Origin: an uncultured Sphingomonadaceae bacterium
Lineage (GTDB): Bacteria; Pseudomonadota; Alphaproteobacteria; Sphingomonadales; Sphingomonadaceae
Length of the DNA stretch: 64,000 nucleotides
Direction: 5' to 3'
Assembly (NCBI GenBank): GCA_947493955.1
Contig: CANLSQ010000003.1
Coordinates: 62,001 to 126,000 of the forward strand
The translations under genes were made by a program, and so were the position numbers. The notes beneath the pieces were generated by a model. It did no database searches, was not told the DNA's origin, and saw nothing but the letters and a program-made list of their open reading frames with translations. Shown in pieces: positions 38,510 to 46,789 of the stretch. Positions within the stretch are counted from its first letter, which is position 1. Every line of letters starts with the position of its first letter.

Positions 38510-38599
38510 AGAAGCGCCTTTGTCCTGTTCTTTCGGCCTAGTAGCCCAAGTTTCGATCTATCGTCCAGATTAGAATATATTTGCGTTCGCAGATCGGTT

Positions 38600-39712
38600 A
38601 TGGGCGCGATTGTGATCCGAATAGTCGCCTGTATCTCGTTGCTCTTTTTCCTTGTCCCAGTGACCTATGTTCACGGGCCGGTGCCGGACAAGAATGACAG
38701 TCAATTCATTGAGTTGGAGCCAATCAGCTTTGACTCGGAAGACGCGACGCGAACCAAGTCGGGCAGACTTGAGTTTTTGCGTGGTTGGAAGCTATCGAGT
38801 GACAATGCAGATTTCGGCGGTGTCTCATCAATGCTGGCACTAGCTGACAATCGCTTTTTCATGTTGAGTGACGCGGGAATCCTGATCGGCTTCACGCTTG
38901 ATGAGCAGAAGGGGCAGGTCAAGCGGCCGTTTATCGCGCCACTGCCTGATGGGCCGCCCGCGGAAAATGAATTTGCCAAAAAAAATTGGGACGCTGAGTC
39001 ACTGGTTTATGATCCGGAGACGGGTCAGTATTGGGTCGGCTATGAACGCTATCATGGCGTGTGGCGCTATGGCCCGTCCTTTGCGCGAAAAGAGGCGGAG
39101 CATCAGGTCAAGGCGATGCAAAAATGGCCCAAGAACGGAGGCGCAGAAGCTATGCTGCGCTTGCCGGGTAAGGATGACGATCCGGATCGCTTTCTGGTTT
39201 TTTCGGAATCCGCCGATTATAGCAAAGGCGGTTATCAGGCGCTGATTTTTGACGGCGACCCGGCTGAAGCGGATCTAAAACCCAAGCTGTTTGGATATCG
39301 GCCTCCAAGAGGATATGAGATTACGGATGCGGCGTTGTTGCCTGATGGCCGCGCGCTATTGCTGCATCGTCGTTTCACACCACTGGAGGGCGTGTCAGCG
39401 ATTCTGTCAATTGGCGATTTATCTGAGATCGCTGCTGGCGAAGTGTGGACATCGCAGCGGATTGCATCGCTCAAACCGCCAATGAAGGTGGACAACATGG
39501 AGGCGTTGGCGGTCACCGTAGAAGATGATGAAACAATTATATGGATCGCATCGGATGATAATTTCAATGCTTTTCAGGAAACCCTGTTGATGAAGTTTCG
39601 GTTGCTGCCGGGTAAGCGCAAAAGGACAAGGGGCAAGGCCAATACGCCTGCATCCGGAGCTCAAAACGAAAAAGCCGAGGCAAGCCCCGGCTTTTCATCA
39701 ATTACCAATTAA
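38600..39712 (+). CDS. Esterase-like activity of phytase family protein
   Basis: A 370-residue exported propeller-like protein (phytase-like domain). ATG 38600 (MGAIVIRIVACISLLFFLVP) gives a clear signal peptide; the frame is open further upstream into scoA, but that part has no such feature. The LRGWKLSSDNADFGGVSSMLAL and NWDAESLVYDPETGQYWVGYER stretches are typical of this family. The substrate is unknown; no phosphate-starvation site is evident. The 3' end contains the stem of the terminator at 39669-39695. Confidence 0.8.
   Translation: MGAIVIRIVACISLLFFLVPVTYVHGPVPDKNDSQFIELEPISFDSEDATRTKSGRLEFLRGWKLSSDNADFGGVSSMLALADNRFFMLSDAGILIGFTLDEQKGQVKRPFIAPLPDGPPAENEFAKKNWDAESLVYDPETGQYWVGYERYHGVWRYGPSFARKEAEHQVKAMQKWPKNGGAEAMLRLPGKDDDPDRFLVFSESADYSKGGYQALIFDGDPAEADLKPKLFGYRPPRGYEITDAALLPDGRALLLHRRFTPLEGVSAILSIGDLSEIAAGEVWTSQRIASLKPPMKVDNMEALAVTVEDDETIIWIASDDNFNAFQETLLMKFRLLPGKRKRTRGKANTPASGAQNEKAEASPGFSSITN
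39669..39695. terminator. Bidirectional terminator embedded in the phytase-like gene end
   Basis: AAAAGCCG (39670-39677) and CGGCTTTT (39688-39695) form an eight-pair stem with A and T runs on both flanks, so it can end both the plus-strand phytase-like transcript and the minus-strand rpmB transcript. It lies within the last 45 bases of the phytase-like coding sequence. Confidence 0.7.
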
Positions 39713-39730
39713 ATACGGTAGAACAGTATT

Positions 39731-40018
39731 TTAAGCAGCAGCTTGCTTCTTGGCGATCTCTTTTTTGAGGCGGCGTACGCGCAGGCTCAACTTATCGTCG
39801 GATGTTTTCAGTAGCCAGTTATCCAAACCGCCAACATGTTCCACCGAGCGGAGACCGTGCGTTGATACACGCAGTTTCACGCCTTTGCCGAGCGCATCGG
39901 ACAACAGGGTCACATTTTGCAGGTTCGGCAAAAAGGTTTTCTTGGTACGGTTTTTGGCGTGCGATACGTTATTGCCTACCAGCCGAGTCTTACCTGTCAG
40001 TTCGCAAATCCGCGACAT
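39731..40018 (-). CDS. rpmB: 50S ribosomal protein L28
   Basis: A 95-residue L28 in the zinc-free form ([20 protein letters not shown]). The start is ATG 40018; an upstream ATG in frame would add 18 residues that L28 does not have. The C-terminal [17 protein letters not shown] tail is typical of alphaproteobacterial L28. Monocistronic, ending into the bidirectional terminator. Confidence 0.97.
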   Translation of the reverse strand: MSRICELTGKTRLVGNNVSHAKNRTKKTFLPNLQNVTLLSDALGKGVKLRVSTHGLRSVEHVGGLDNWLLKTSDDKLSLRVRRLKKEIAKKQAAA

Positions 40019-40255
40019 CTTACTTGTCCAATTTCTTGTTAATGAGTGATTCCCGTAGGAAAGACAGCGCACCTAACCGCAAAAGCTCCGTCCGTCAAGC
40101 ATCAGCCAACTAGATTATTTACCTTTATCACAACCAATCAAGCTGTTCCTGCGGAATAGACAGAACGGTATTTTAGGGATCAGCGCGATTGTCTGAAGGC
40201 TTGCTTCGCCGGATTATATGGCTTTGGGTCGCGAACCGCGCTAACATCCTACGCT

Positions 40256-40714
40256 ATGGCGATAGATAAAGCCCGTACATATATGCGCCAAGCGCTCTCA
40301 CTGGCCCACGAAGCCGCTGCGGCCGGTGAGGTCCCGGTTGGCGCAGTTGTCGTTCATAATGGCCAGATTATAGCCGAAGCGCATAATCAGCCACGTGCAA
40401 CCGGCGATCCTACGGCCCATGCAGAAATAGTCGCTTTACGTGCTGCCACTGCGAAGCTGGGAACAGAAAAGTTGATGCAGTGCGACCTTTGGGTGACTCT
40501 GGAACCGTGCACCATGTGTGCGGGGGCCATTTCTCACGCGCGGATCAAACGGCTTTATTACGGGGCCACTGATCCAAAGGGTGGAGCGGTAGACAGCGGC
40601 GTGAATTTCTTCGCCGCTGCCACCTGTCATCACGCTCCGGAAGTCTATGCCGGTTTCGACGAGGTCGAATCGGCCAACTTGCTCAGGGATTTTTTCAAAA
40701 ACCGCCGTTATTGA
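40256..40714 (+). CDS. tadA: tRNA-specific adenosine deaminase TadA
   Basis: A 152-residue zinc deaminase that converts adenosine 34 of tRNA-Arg to inosine. The catalytic HAE motif is in PTAHAEIVAL and the zinc cysteines are in EPCTMCAGAISHARI. It is convergent with the LytTR response regulator gene (12 bp apart). No clear ribosome-binding site precedes ATG 40256, and no other start fits the domain better. Confidence 0.95.
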   Translation: MAIDKARTYMRQALSLAHEAAAAGEVPVGAVVVHNGQIIAEAHNQPRATGDPTAHAEIVALRAATAKLGTEKLMQCDLWVTLEPCTMCAGAISHARIKRLYYGATDPKGGAVDSGVNFFAAATCHHAPEVYAGFDEVESANLLRDFFKNRRY

Positions 40715-40726
40715 TGGGCCATGTGG

Positions 40727-41527
40727 TTAATGCACGAACCGCGCTACGACATCGCGATAGCTGCGGCTCACCTTGACCTGAGCGCCTGATCCCAGGATCA
40801 GGAAGCATTCGCCGTTGGTGTGCGGTTTGACCTCGCGAACCTGGCCCAGATTGACAATGGTAGACCGGTGCACCCGCTGAAAATTCCGCGGATCGAGACG
40901 CTTTTCCAGATCTTTCATCGTTTCGCGCAGGATCAGGGAATTGTCCGCAGTATAAATGCACATATAGTCGCCAGCAGCGTCAATCCGTTCAATTGTATCG
41001 ACATCAACCCGGAAAATCTGACCACGATCTTTCACATTGATGAGTTTTTCATAGCGACTGGCGGCTGCTGGTTCTTCGGCATTTTCCAGATCGGCCATAG
41101 CGTTAGGTGCGACTTCGCTGAGCACGTTTTTAAGCTTCTCAATCTCTTCCGCACCGCGTTTCTCGGTGAGGCGGTTGCGAACGCGTTCCAGGGCATCGGC
41201 AAGCCTGTCGGGTTCTACCGGCTTCACCAGATAATCGACAGCCTCCGCCTCAAAGGCACGGACCGCATGGTCAGCAAAGGCGGTTACAAAAATGAACAGA
41301 GGTGGTTCGATCTCCATGATACCCTGAACGACCGAAAAGCCATCGAAACCAGGCATCTGGATGTCGAGAAACACCAGATCGGGCTTCAGTGTCTTGATCT
41401 TGCGAATAGCTTCGCGTCCATTGCTGCAGGTATCGATAATTTCGATATCTTCAAATTTTTCGAGACGAATCTGAAGGCCCTGAATGGCCAGTTTTTCGTC
41501 ATCGACTAATATCGTTTTTATCGTCAT
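40727..41527 (-). CDS. LytTR-family response regulator
   Basis: A 266-residue regulator with an N-terminal receiver (phospho-Asp in DLVFLDIQMPG, about residue 55) and a C-terminal LytTR DNA-binding domain (about 165-266, FQRVHRSTIVNLGQVREVKP). It overlaps the sensor kinase gene by 4 bp, so the two form a LytS/LytR-type two-component system. Target genes and signal are not evident from the neighbours. Confidence 0.93.
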   Translation of the reverse strand: MTIKTILVDDEKLAIQGLQIRLEKFEDIEIIDTCSNGREAIRKIKTLKPDLVFLDIQMPGFDGFSVVQGIMEIEPPLFIFVTAFADHAVRAFEAEAVDYLVKPVEPDRLADALERVRNRLTEKRGAEEIEKLKNVLSEVAPNAMADLENAEEPAAASRYEKLINVKDRGQIFRVDVDTIERIDAAGDYMCIYTADNSLILRETMKDLEKRLDPRNFQRVHRSTIVNLGQVREVKPHTNGECFLILGSGAQVKVSRSYRDVVARFVH

Positions 41528-42753
41528 GGGTTTATATCCTTTTGGTGCGATGAAGCCACGGCGGGGGCGGTGACGAGACCCCCATGGCTTGTATCGGATG
41601 CATGCTCCCCAAATATGGCTTCGTTCCTGATTTGACCGCTCGTTATGTTATCCCGTGCGGCCTCTTTTTCAATCTGTTCCCTGGTCTCAAATGGCAGTGT
41701 GATGATCACAGAGAATCCGCCTCCTGCTGAAGATTTAATCTCGAACTGGTGTGCTTCTCCATAAGCTTGGTTTAATCGCTCCTGAATATTTCCTAAACCC
41801 ACCCCGGTGGAATCTGTATTTTTATCGATCGGGCCGTTTTTTCCTGGTCCGGTGTCCGACACGATTATCCGCACTTTGTCATTCTCAAGTCGGGCAGATA
41901 CAGCAATGTCCGCGCCTTCTTCCATTGGTGTTACGGCATATTTAATCGCATTTTCGACCAATGGTTGTAGCAATAGGGAGGGCAGCAAGGCATCGCGAAC
42001 CGCCGGATCAATGTCGAAGTTGGGGCGCAGTCGTTCCTCAAAGCGCATCTTTTCAATATCGAGATAGAGATGCAGCGTCTCGACTTCTTGTGCCAATGTT
42101 ACGCGGCTATGAACTTCATTCACCAGCGTATGGCGCAGAAACGAAGACAGGCGGGATAGCATAGCATTGGCAGGTTCGGTCTGCTTTAGCAGTACCAAGG
42201 TTGAAATGCTGTTCAATGTATTGAACAGAAAGTGCGGATTCAGTTGATACCGCAACATGGTCAGTTGAGCGCGGGTTGCCTGGGCTTCCAACCGCAAAAG
42301 CTGGTCATTTTGCTCTTCGACCCGCAAAAAGAAATTGATCGCAAAATAGAGCGCCGACCATGCACCGAGCAGTGTAAAGTCAACAAAGACATAGCCGACA
42401 AACAGGCTCGCAAAACCACTTTCGATCGTTGGATTCTGGATAAGAAACACCCAAGCGTCGACAAAAGCGAACAAAGCTGCTGCCACAGACAGAACAATGA
42501 TAGTTGTGACCCACGTAATGATCGGCTTTTGGTGAATCAGATTCTTGTAGATGACCGACAGAAGCAGTGAAATCGAATAGCCGGTAATCGTCGAAATGAT
42601 GATCGGCAACAAGAAGCTGAGCGGCTGTCCATTCGCGATACCGGAAATCCCGCGCAGCGCCAGTGCACCGGCCCATCCTGCGGATTGCAAGTTCCAGAAC
42701 GCTCGGTTTTTATTGCCAAAAAAGGGCTGGGGGCGGATTTCCATGACGGCCAT
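41524..42753 (-). CDS. LytS/YehU-like sensor histidine kinase
   Basis: A 409-residue membrane kinase with four or more N-terminal helices (about residues 25-160), a His_kinase domain with phospho-acceptor His in RYQLNPHFLFNTLNSIS, and a C-terminal ATPase domain (SDTGPGKNG and GVGLGNIQERL boxes). A Thr/Ser-rich tail of about 50 residues follows and is longer than usual. ATG 42753 or ATG 42744 (MEIRPQPF) may be the start. Confidence 0.92.
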   Translation of the reverse strand: MAVMEIRPQPFFGNKNRAFWNLQSAGWAGALALRGISGIANGQPLSFLLPIIISTITGYSISLLLSVIYKNLIHQKPIITWVTTIIVLSVAAALFAFVDAWVFLIQNPTIESGFASLFVGYVFVDFTLLGAWSALYFAINFFLRVEEQNDQLLRLEAQATRAQLTMLRYQLNPHFLFNTLNSISTLVLLKQTEPANAMLSRLSSFLRHTLVNEVHSRVTLAQEVETLHLYLDIEKMRFEERLRPNFDIDPAVRDALLPSLLLQPLVENAIKYAVTPMEEGADIAVSARLENDKVRIIVSDTGPGKNGPIDKNTDSTGVGLGNIQERLNQAYGEAHQFEIKSSAGGGFSVIITLPFETREQIEKEAARDNITSGQIRNEAIFGEHASDTSHGGLVTAPAVASSHQKDINP

Positions 42754-42861
42754 ATTACCTATCTATAGCGTGCCATTGCCGTTTGGGAAAGAATCGCATA
42801 ACATCTGGTCATTAAGCGCACAGACCAAATAGGTAGAAGACAGGCGCAAGAGGAGAGCGAT

Positions 42862-43443
42862 ATGGGCGGCCCCAATGAAGTCAGAGCAAAATTCCCTTCG
42901 ATGGAAGAGGGGACCAAGGAAGACTGGGACATTATTGGTGGTCATTACATGCCCTTTGCCAGCAAGGTTGCGGACCGGGTGCTTGACCATTTGCGGTTGC
43001 TGGATGGTGATTATGGTGGTTTTCCTGTCGATCGGCTGGAACACAGCCTTCAAACGGCAACCCGTGCGCATCGCGATGGGCGGCCCGATGATTATGTGGT
43101 GATGGCATTGCTGCATGATATTGGGGATACACTCGGCACTTTCAATCACCCCGATGTTGCTGCGGCGATACTGAAACCTTTTGTCAGCGAAAAACTGCAC
43201 TGGATCACCGAGAAACACGGCATTTTTCAGGGCTATTATTTTTTCCACCATCTAGGCCAGGACCGGGACATGCGCGAGGCATTTCGCGGGCATGAGCATT
43301 TTGAAGACTGCGCTGAATTTTGTGAAAAATATGATCAGTCGGCTTTTGATGCCAATTACGAAAGCGCGCCGCTGGAGTTTTTCGAGCCGATTGTGAAGCG
43401 CGTTATGGCGCGGCCGATTAACAGCATTTATGTGAACGAATAG
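42862..43443 (+). CDS. HD-domain protein, possibly diiron oxygenase-like
   Basis: A 193-residue HD superfamily protein with metal-binding residues in EHSLQTATRA, LLHDIGDTLG and the later HPDVAAAIL and EKHGIFQGYYFFHH stretches. The pattern with a histidine pair after HD and an EKHG motif is shared with phosphonate-cleaving PhnZ/MIOX-type diiron oxygenases, whereas plain phosphohydrolases are the commoner HD function. A GAGGAG ribosome-binding site fixes ATG 42862. No partner gene is nearby. Confidence 0.8.
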   Translation: MGGPNEVRAKFPSMEEGTKEDWDIIGGHYMPFASKVADRVLDHLRLLDGDYGGFPVDRLEHSLQTATRAHRDGRPDDYVVMALLHDIGDTLGTFNHPDVAAAILKPFVSEKLHWITEKHGIFQGYYFFHHLGQDRDMREAFRGHEHFEDCAEFCEKYDQSAFDANYESAPLEFFEPIVKRVMARPINSIYVNE

Positions 43444-43567
43444 GTCTTTGGTCGGCAGTTGTGCCCGATAAGGCGATTTGAGGTTTGATTGATTAACGAT
43501 TTTGTTGTCGTGGCGATGACATTGTCCGGAAAGCGGGAATTGGGATAAAAAACCCGTTTAGCTTGCC

Positions 43568-44272
43568 TCACCATTCTTCTCCAAATGGGCGGATAACTGT
43601 CTCGAAAGACCATGCGGAACGCTTTTGTGAGGCAATACGAAAAACCTCATCGGCAATATCAGCCGGACGGCAAAAATACTCGTCCGGTTTTTCAGGCGCC
43701 ATTTTGCGTGTCCATTCCAGATCAATCACCGCATCTATTGCGACATAGGCACAATGGACCCCTTGTGGGCCAACGGTACGAGCGATGCTTTCCAACAATA
43801 CACGCTGGGCAGCCTTGGTCGGGGCAAAACCTGCAAAATTTGGCTTTCCGCGATAGGCAGAGGTGTTTCCAGTAGCCAGAAAGACCCCGCCACCCCGATC
43901 GATCATATGCGGAATGATTCCTCGCGCTAGGGCCAGCATTGCCTCGACATTGATAGAAAAATTTCTTGCAAGATCGTTGGGATCAATTTCAAGATATGTG
44001 CCGAACGTCCCCCCTACGGCATTATTAACTACAACCTTCGGTACGTCATATTGCAGCAACTTCTCAAGCATGGCTTGCCGGGCCTTTGGATGAGAGATAT
44101 CCGCGGCAAGCACGATGCTGTCATCAAATTCCCGTGCCAATTTGATCAATCGCCCTTCATCACGTGCATTAAGGGCCAACCGATATCCAGCCTCAGCGAA
44201 CCGGCGGGCGATTGCCGTTCCTGTACCCGGTCCAACACCAGTGATGAAACAGATGGGTTTGTTAACGCTCAT
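43568..44272 (-). CDS. Short-chain dehydrogenase/reductase of the tautomerase operon
   Basis: A 234-residue classical-SDR-like protein. The glycine motif is unusual (FITGVGPGTGTAIARRF), and the usual YxxxK catalytic pair is changed: in the expected position the sequence reads NFAGFAPTKAAQRVLLES, where Phe or Ala replaces tyrosine. The first catalytic serine region is FLATGNTSAYRGK. It overlaps the isomerase gene by 4 bp and is the last gene of a three-gene operon. It may be an SDR with altered chemistry, or a non-catalytic one. Confidence 0.85.
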   Translation of the reverse strand: MSVNKPICFITGVGPGTGTAIARRFAEAGYRLALNARDEGRLIKLAREFDDSIVLAADISHPKARQAMLEKLLQYDVPKVVVNNAVGGTFGTYLEIDPNDLARNFSINVEAMLALARGIIPHMIDRGGGVFLATGNTSAYRGKPNFAGFAPTKAAQRVLLESIARTVGPQGVHCAYVAIDAVIDLEWTRKMAPEKPDEYFCRPADIADEVFRIASQKRSAWSFETVIRPFGEEW

Positions 44273-44862
44273 CGGCCAATCGCCTTGTATAAGAAATCAA
44301 GTCGATCATTGCCGAAGAAGTTGCCCGCGTCTGTATGGAAATACGGAACACCGAAGACACCATCGTCAACAGCTGAACTATTGCTCTGCTCCAGAGCATC
44401 TTCCATCTGAGTGTTCTCGGACCAATAGGTTGCAAAACGTTCCTCTTTCCTCGCAAAGTAATCATACATCGCGCTATTATCTGTCACCGGCGCTTGCTCC
44501 GCCCAAACCGCATGAAAGGCGGCTTCCGAAAAGGCTTCGATATCTTCTCCTGCACGGAGCGCCGCTCGAACCAACGGTGCGGTAGAAAATGTGCCAAATT
44601 GCGGATGGAGTGCAAAAGGTATCTGTAACTTTTCAACCCAGCGTATCACATCCTGCCCTTGATAAGCGCGTTTGGTTTTGCAGGTAATGGATGTCGGAAC
44701 ATTACCAACTATTTCCATGATCTTGCCGACCGTGACAGGACAAAGTCTCAGTTCACGGCCAGTTCGTTGGCGAATTTCATCGCGCTGAGAAAAGGCGAAA
44801 TAGGAATAAGGACTTACGAAATCATAGTAGAAGTTGATTGGCGTCTTCATTGCCCGTTCCAT
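44269..44862 (-). CDS. DsbA-like 2-hydroxychromene-2-carboxylate isomerase family protein
   Basis: A 197-residue member of the kappa-GST/HCCA isomerase family. The active-site serine lies in DFVSPYSYFAF near the N-terminus and the cis-proline in VFGVPYFHTD; no CxxC is present, so it is not a disulfide oxidoreductase. It would use glutathione to isomerise an aromatic-ring breakdown product or a related enone. The start ATG 44862 overlaps the tautomerase stop by one base. Confidence 0.88.
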   Translation of the reverse strand: MERAMKTPINFYYDFVSPYSYFAFSQRDEIRQRTGRELRLCPVTVGKIMEIVGNVPTSITCKTKRAYQGQDVIRWVEKLQIPFALHPQFGTFSTAPLVRAALRAGEDIEAFSEAAFHAVWAEQAPVTDNSAMYDYFARKEERFATYWSENTQMEDALEQSNSSAVDDGVFGVPYFHTDAGNFFGNDRLDFLYKAIGR

Positions 44863-45419
44863 CAGTATCGCACCAACGCGCGGCCAGCGGTTTTTTCGGG
44901 GAATTCTGCATTATCATACAGGCGATCTTTGGCATCAAAATATGCACGCGGAAATTCCAGCAAAGGATCGTCCGGCGCGATACCGGTAATTTGCGCGATA
45001 CCCAATAGACTGGACGTGCGACCGCTCGTAGCCAGATGACCTTCGGGCCATTCAACAATCTGTATCCAGATCGAACGTGCAGCGCCTTCAACGCCTTGCT
45101 TGTCTGTTATCTTCAAGATCGCATCGGTAATGGCTTTATGGCATCCTGACTTGCGTTCCTGATCCATGGAACCTTCTGGCACGTTCAGCTCAATCAACCA
45201 GCGTCCAGCGGCCGCTTCAAATGCGCTGTCATTTCGACCACCCAAATACCAGTCCCATTTTTCGATCGGCTGAAATCTGACCCAAGCTATCGAGCGCCCG
45301 GCTGGCGTATCGGCTCCGCCTTCAATCTCCAGGATCACCCGGGTTAAGTCCTCAGCGAGAACGTCTTTTTGTTCTTGGGTCAAAACCTCGGGCGGGTGCT
45401 GAACGGTAATCATCGGCAT
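44862..45419 (-). CDS. Tautomerase superfamily protein
   Basis: A 185-residue protein that starts MPMITVQHPPE; Pro2 becomes the catalytic N-terminal proline after Met removal, as in 4-oxalocrotonate tautomerase and cis-CaaD. The length fits two fused beta-alpha-beta units. GGAGAAA precedes ATG 45419. It is the first gene of the tautomerase-isomerase-SDR operon and divergent from an HxlR regulator. The substrate is unknown; an enol/keto intermediate or halogenated acid is possible. Confidence 0.85.
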   Translation of the reverse strand: MPMITVQHPPEVLTQEQKDVLAEDLTRVILEIEGGADTPAGRSIAWVRFQPIEKWDWYLGGRNDSAFEAAAGRWLIELNVPEGSMDQERKSGCHKAITDAILKITDKQGVEGAARSIWIQIVEWPEGHLATSGRTSSLLGIAQITGIAPDDPLLEFPRAYFDAKDRLYDNAEFPEKTAGRALVRY

Positions 45420-45428
45420 AGTATTTCT

Positions 45429-45487
45429 CCATATTTGGTATGTTTAAAATACTGATTCGTTTAGTATTGTCAACATACCAAATATGG
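45429..45487. promoter_or_regulatory. Duplicated operator between the tautomerase operon and hxlR
   Basis: Arms of 16 bp, CCATATTTGGTATGTT (45429-45444) and AACATACCAAATATGG (45472-45487), are exact inverted repeats. Within them lie two GTAT-N7-ATAC sites, 45438-45452 and 45464-45478, spaced 26 bp apart, about 2.5 helical turns. The arrangement is that of two dimer sites for the divergent HxlR regulator, covering both promoters. The right arm reaches the HxlR start codon. Confidence 0.8.
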
Positions 45488-45984
45488 ATTATATCCTTTC
45501 CATGAGCCGGACTTCGTTAGACCACCACAATTGCAGTTTCGCACGCACCGTTGATATTATCGGGGATCGATGGACCTTGATGATATTGAGAGATGCCTTT
45601 TACGGTGTCCGCCGTTTCTCGCAGTTCAAGGAACGACTTGGAATTACACAAGCCGTGCTGTCAGCGCGCCTTGCTCATCTTGTCGAACATGATTTACTGA
45701 CCAAAGAACCCGTTGAAGAGGGCGCAGCGCGGGAGGACTATCGACTAACCGACAAAGGAAGGAGCCTGTTTCCCGTTGTGATTGGCCTTATGCAATGGGG
45801 GGATGCTTGGATACATGAAAAGACGGGTGCTCCAATCCTGGTCTGCGACAAGCAAAGCGGTGCTCCTGTTGATCCGCTTAAAGTGTCGGTTGAAGGCGAA
45901 AGCCGCGAAGCTCGCAGCCTTGTATTCCGTCTAGGTTCAGGCGCAAATTCATCAACAAAAGAAGCGTTCGCACGTCTGAGGTGA
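45484..45984 (+). CDS. HxlR family transcriptional regulator
   Basis: A 166-residue winged-helix regulator (DIIGDRWTLMILRDAF through RLTDKGRSLFPV, about residues 24-100) with a C-terminal extension. It carries one N-terminal cysteine, Cys17 (HHNCSFARTV), in the position where thiol-sensing HxlR proteins such as YodB and HypR have their redox cysteine. Divergent from the tautomerase operon over the duplicated operator. The ATG at 45484 overlaps the inverted repeat and lacks a ribosome-binding site; ATG 45502 is possible. Confidence 0.9.
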   Translation: MDYILSMSRTSLDHHNCSFARTVDIIGDRWTLMILRDAFYGVRRFSQFKERLGITQAVLSARLAHLVEHDLLTKEPVEEGAAREDYRLTDKGRSLFPVVIGLMQWGDAWIHEKTGAPILVCDKQSGAPVDPLKVSVEGESREARSLVFRLGSGANSSTKEAFARLR

Positions 45985-46054
45985 TCGCTTTGGTGGTGCA
46001 TGGGCCGGCATCCATAGGGCTCAAACAAGCCCGATCAATCAAGAAATCCTACTT

Positions 46055-46606
46055 TCAAGCAGCAGAGGGCTCACCAATTTCCTTAAGATGGCGCACCACC
46101 ATATCGCCGCGATCTGATGCGCCTTTGCTATTGTCGCTAGCGTGGTTCTGTAACTCTGTTTCATCAATCCAGCAGAGATCTTCCAGACTGAGAATCCGGT
46201 CATCATGGGCGCGGATGGTGATTTGGCTGATCGGCTGACGGTCTTTGGCATCGGCCAGTACCGGATTGGATCGCACACCAGTTTCCCATTTTTCGCCCCA
46301 TTGGCGAATCGCTACAATGACAGACAATAGATCGGTGCCCTTGTCGGTCAGCCGATATTCAACCTTGCGCTTGTCATGATCACAGGGCCGCCGGGACATG
46401 ATGCCTGCATCAACCAGCCGGGTCAGACGGTTTGCCAATATATTCCGGGCAATACCAATCTCGCTGAGAAAATCCTCAAAATGGCGCACGCCGTTAAACG
46501 ATGCGCGCAAGATCATGAAGCACCAACGCTCGCCAATTACCTCCAGAGAAATGGGTAGCGAGCAGCCTGTTCCGAGTTCCGAGAGATTTTCCGTCAATTT
46601 ATCCAT
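46055..46606 (-). CDS. Second HxlR family transcriptional regulator
   Basis: A 183-residue HxlR protein (EVIGERWCFMILRASFNGVRHFEDF; wing around RLTDKGTDLLSVIV) with an N-terminal Cys15 (GTGCSLPIS) and a longer, polar C-terminus. It lies 70 bp from the first HxlR gene, in convergent orientation to it, and the two differ in sequence beyond the core, so this is not a recent tandem copy. A palindrome at 46654-46673 before its start suggests autoregulation. Confidence 0.9.
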   Translation of the reverse strand: MDKLTENLSELGTGCSLPISLEVIGERWCFMILRASFNGVRHFEDFLSEIGIARNILANRLTRLVDAGIMSRRPCDHDKRKVEYRLTDKGTDLLSVIVAIRQWGEKWETGVRSNPVLADAKDRQPISQITIRAHDDRILSLEDLCWIDETELQNHASDNSKGASDRGDMVVRHLKEIGEPSAA

Positions 46607-46653
46607 GTGCCAACCCTAGACCAGTTTCTGATAATCCCAAAAAAAAATATAAG

Positions 46654-46673
46654 TTTTTAGTTGCAACTTAAAA
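46654..46673. promoter_or_regulatory. Palindromic candidate operator of the second HxlR gene
   Basis: A perfect AGTTGCAACT core (46659-46668) within a near-palindrome extending over 46654-46673, located 53 bp upstream of the HxlR start and about 120 bp before the divergent small exported protein. TTGCAA-centred sites with flanking A/T runs are seen for several HxlR regulators. A looser GCAAC/ATTGC pair follows at about 46697-46710. Confidence 0.55.
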
Positions 46674-46789
46674 CCTAATAAACTAGGTACTGATTCGCAA
46701 CCTAAATTGCAAGCTGATTTTCCCTCACTTTTTCTCCCCGGGAATATCGGCGCAGATCAAGGGTTGAATTGATTTGAAAGGAAATAAAA

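Noticed and set aside
38447-38599. Upstream start of the phytase-like gene within scoA
   Set aside because: The 51 extra residues overlap scoA and the promoter, while ATG 38600 begins a normal signal peptide.
40019-40072. Longer N-terminus for L28
   Set aside because: L28 family members begin MSRxCELTGK, which is ATG 40018.
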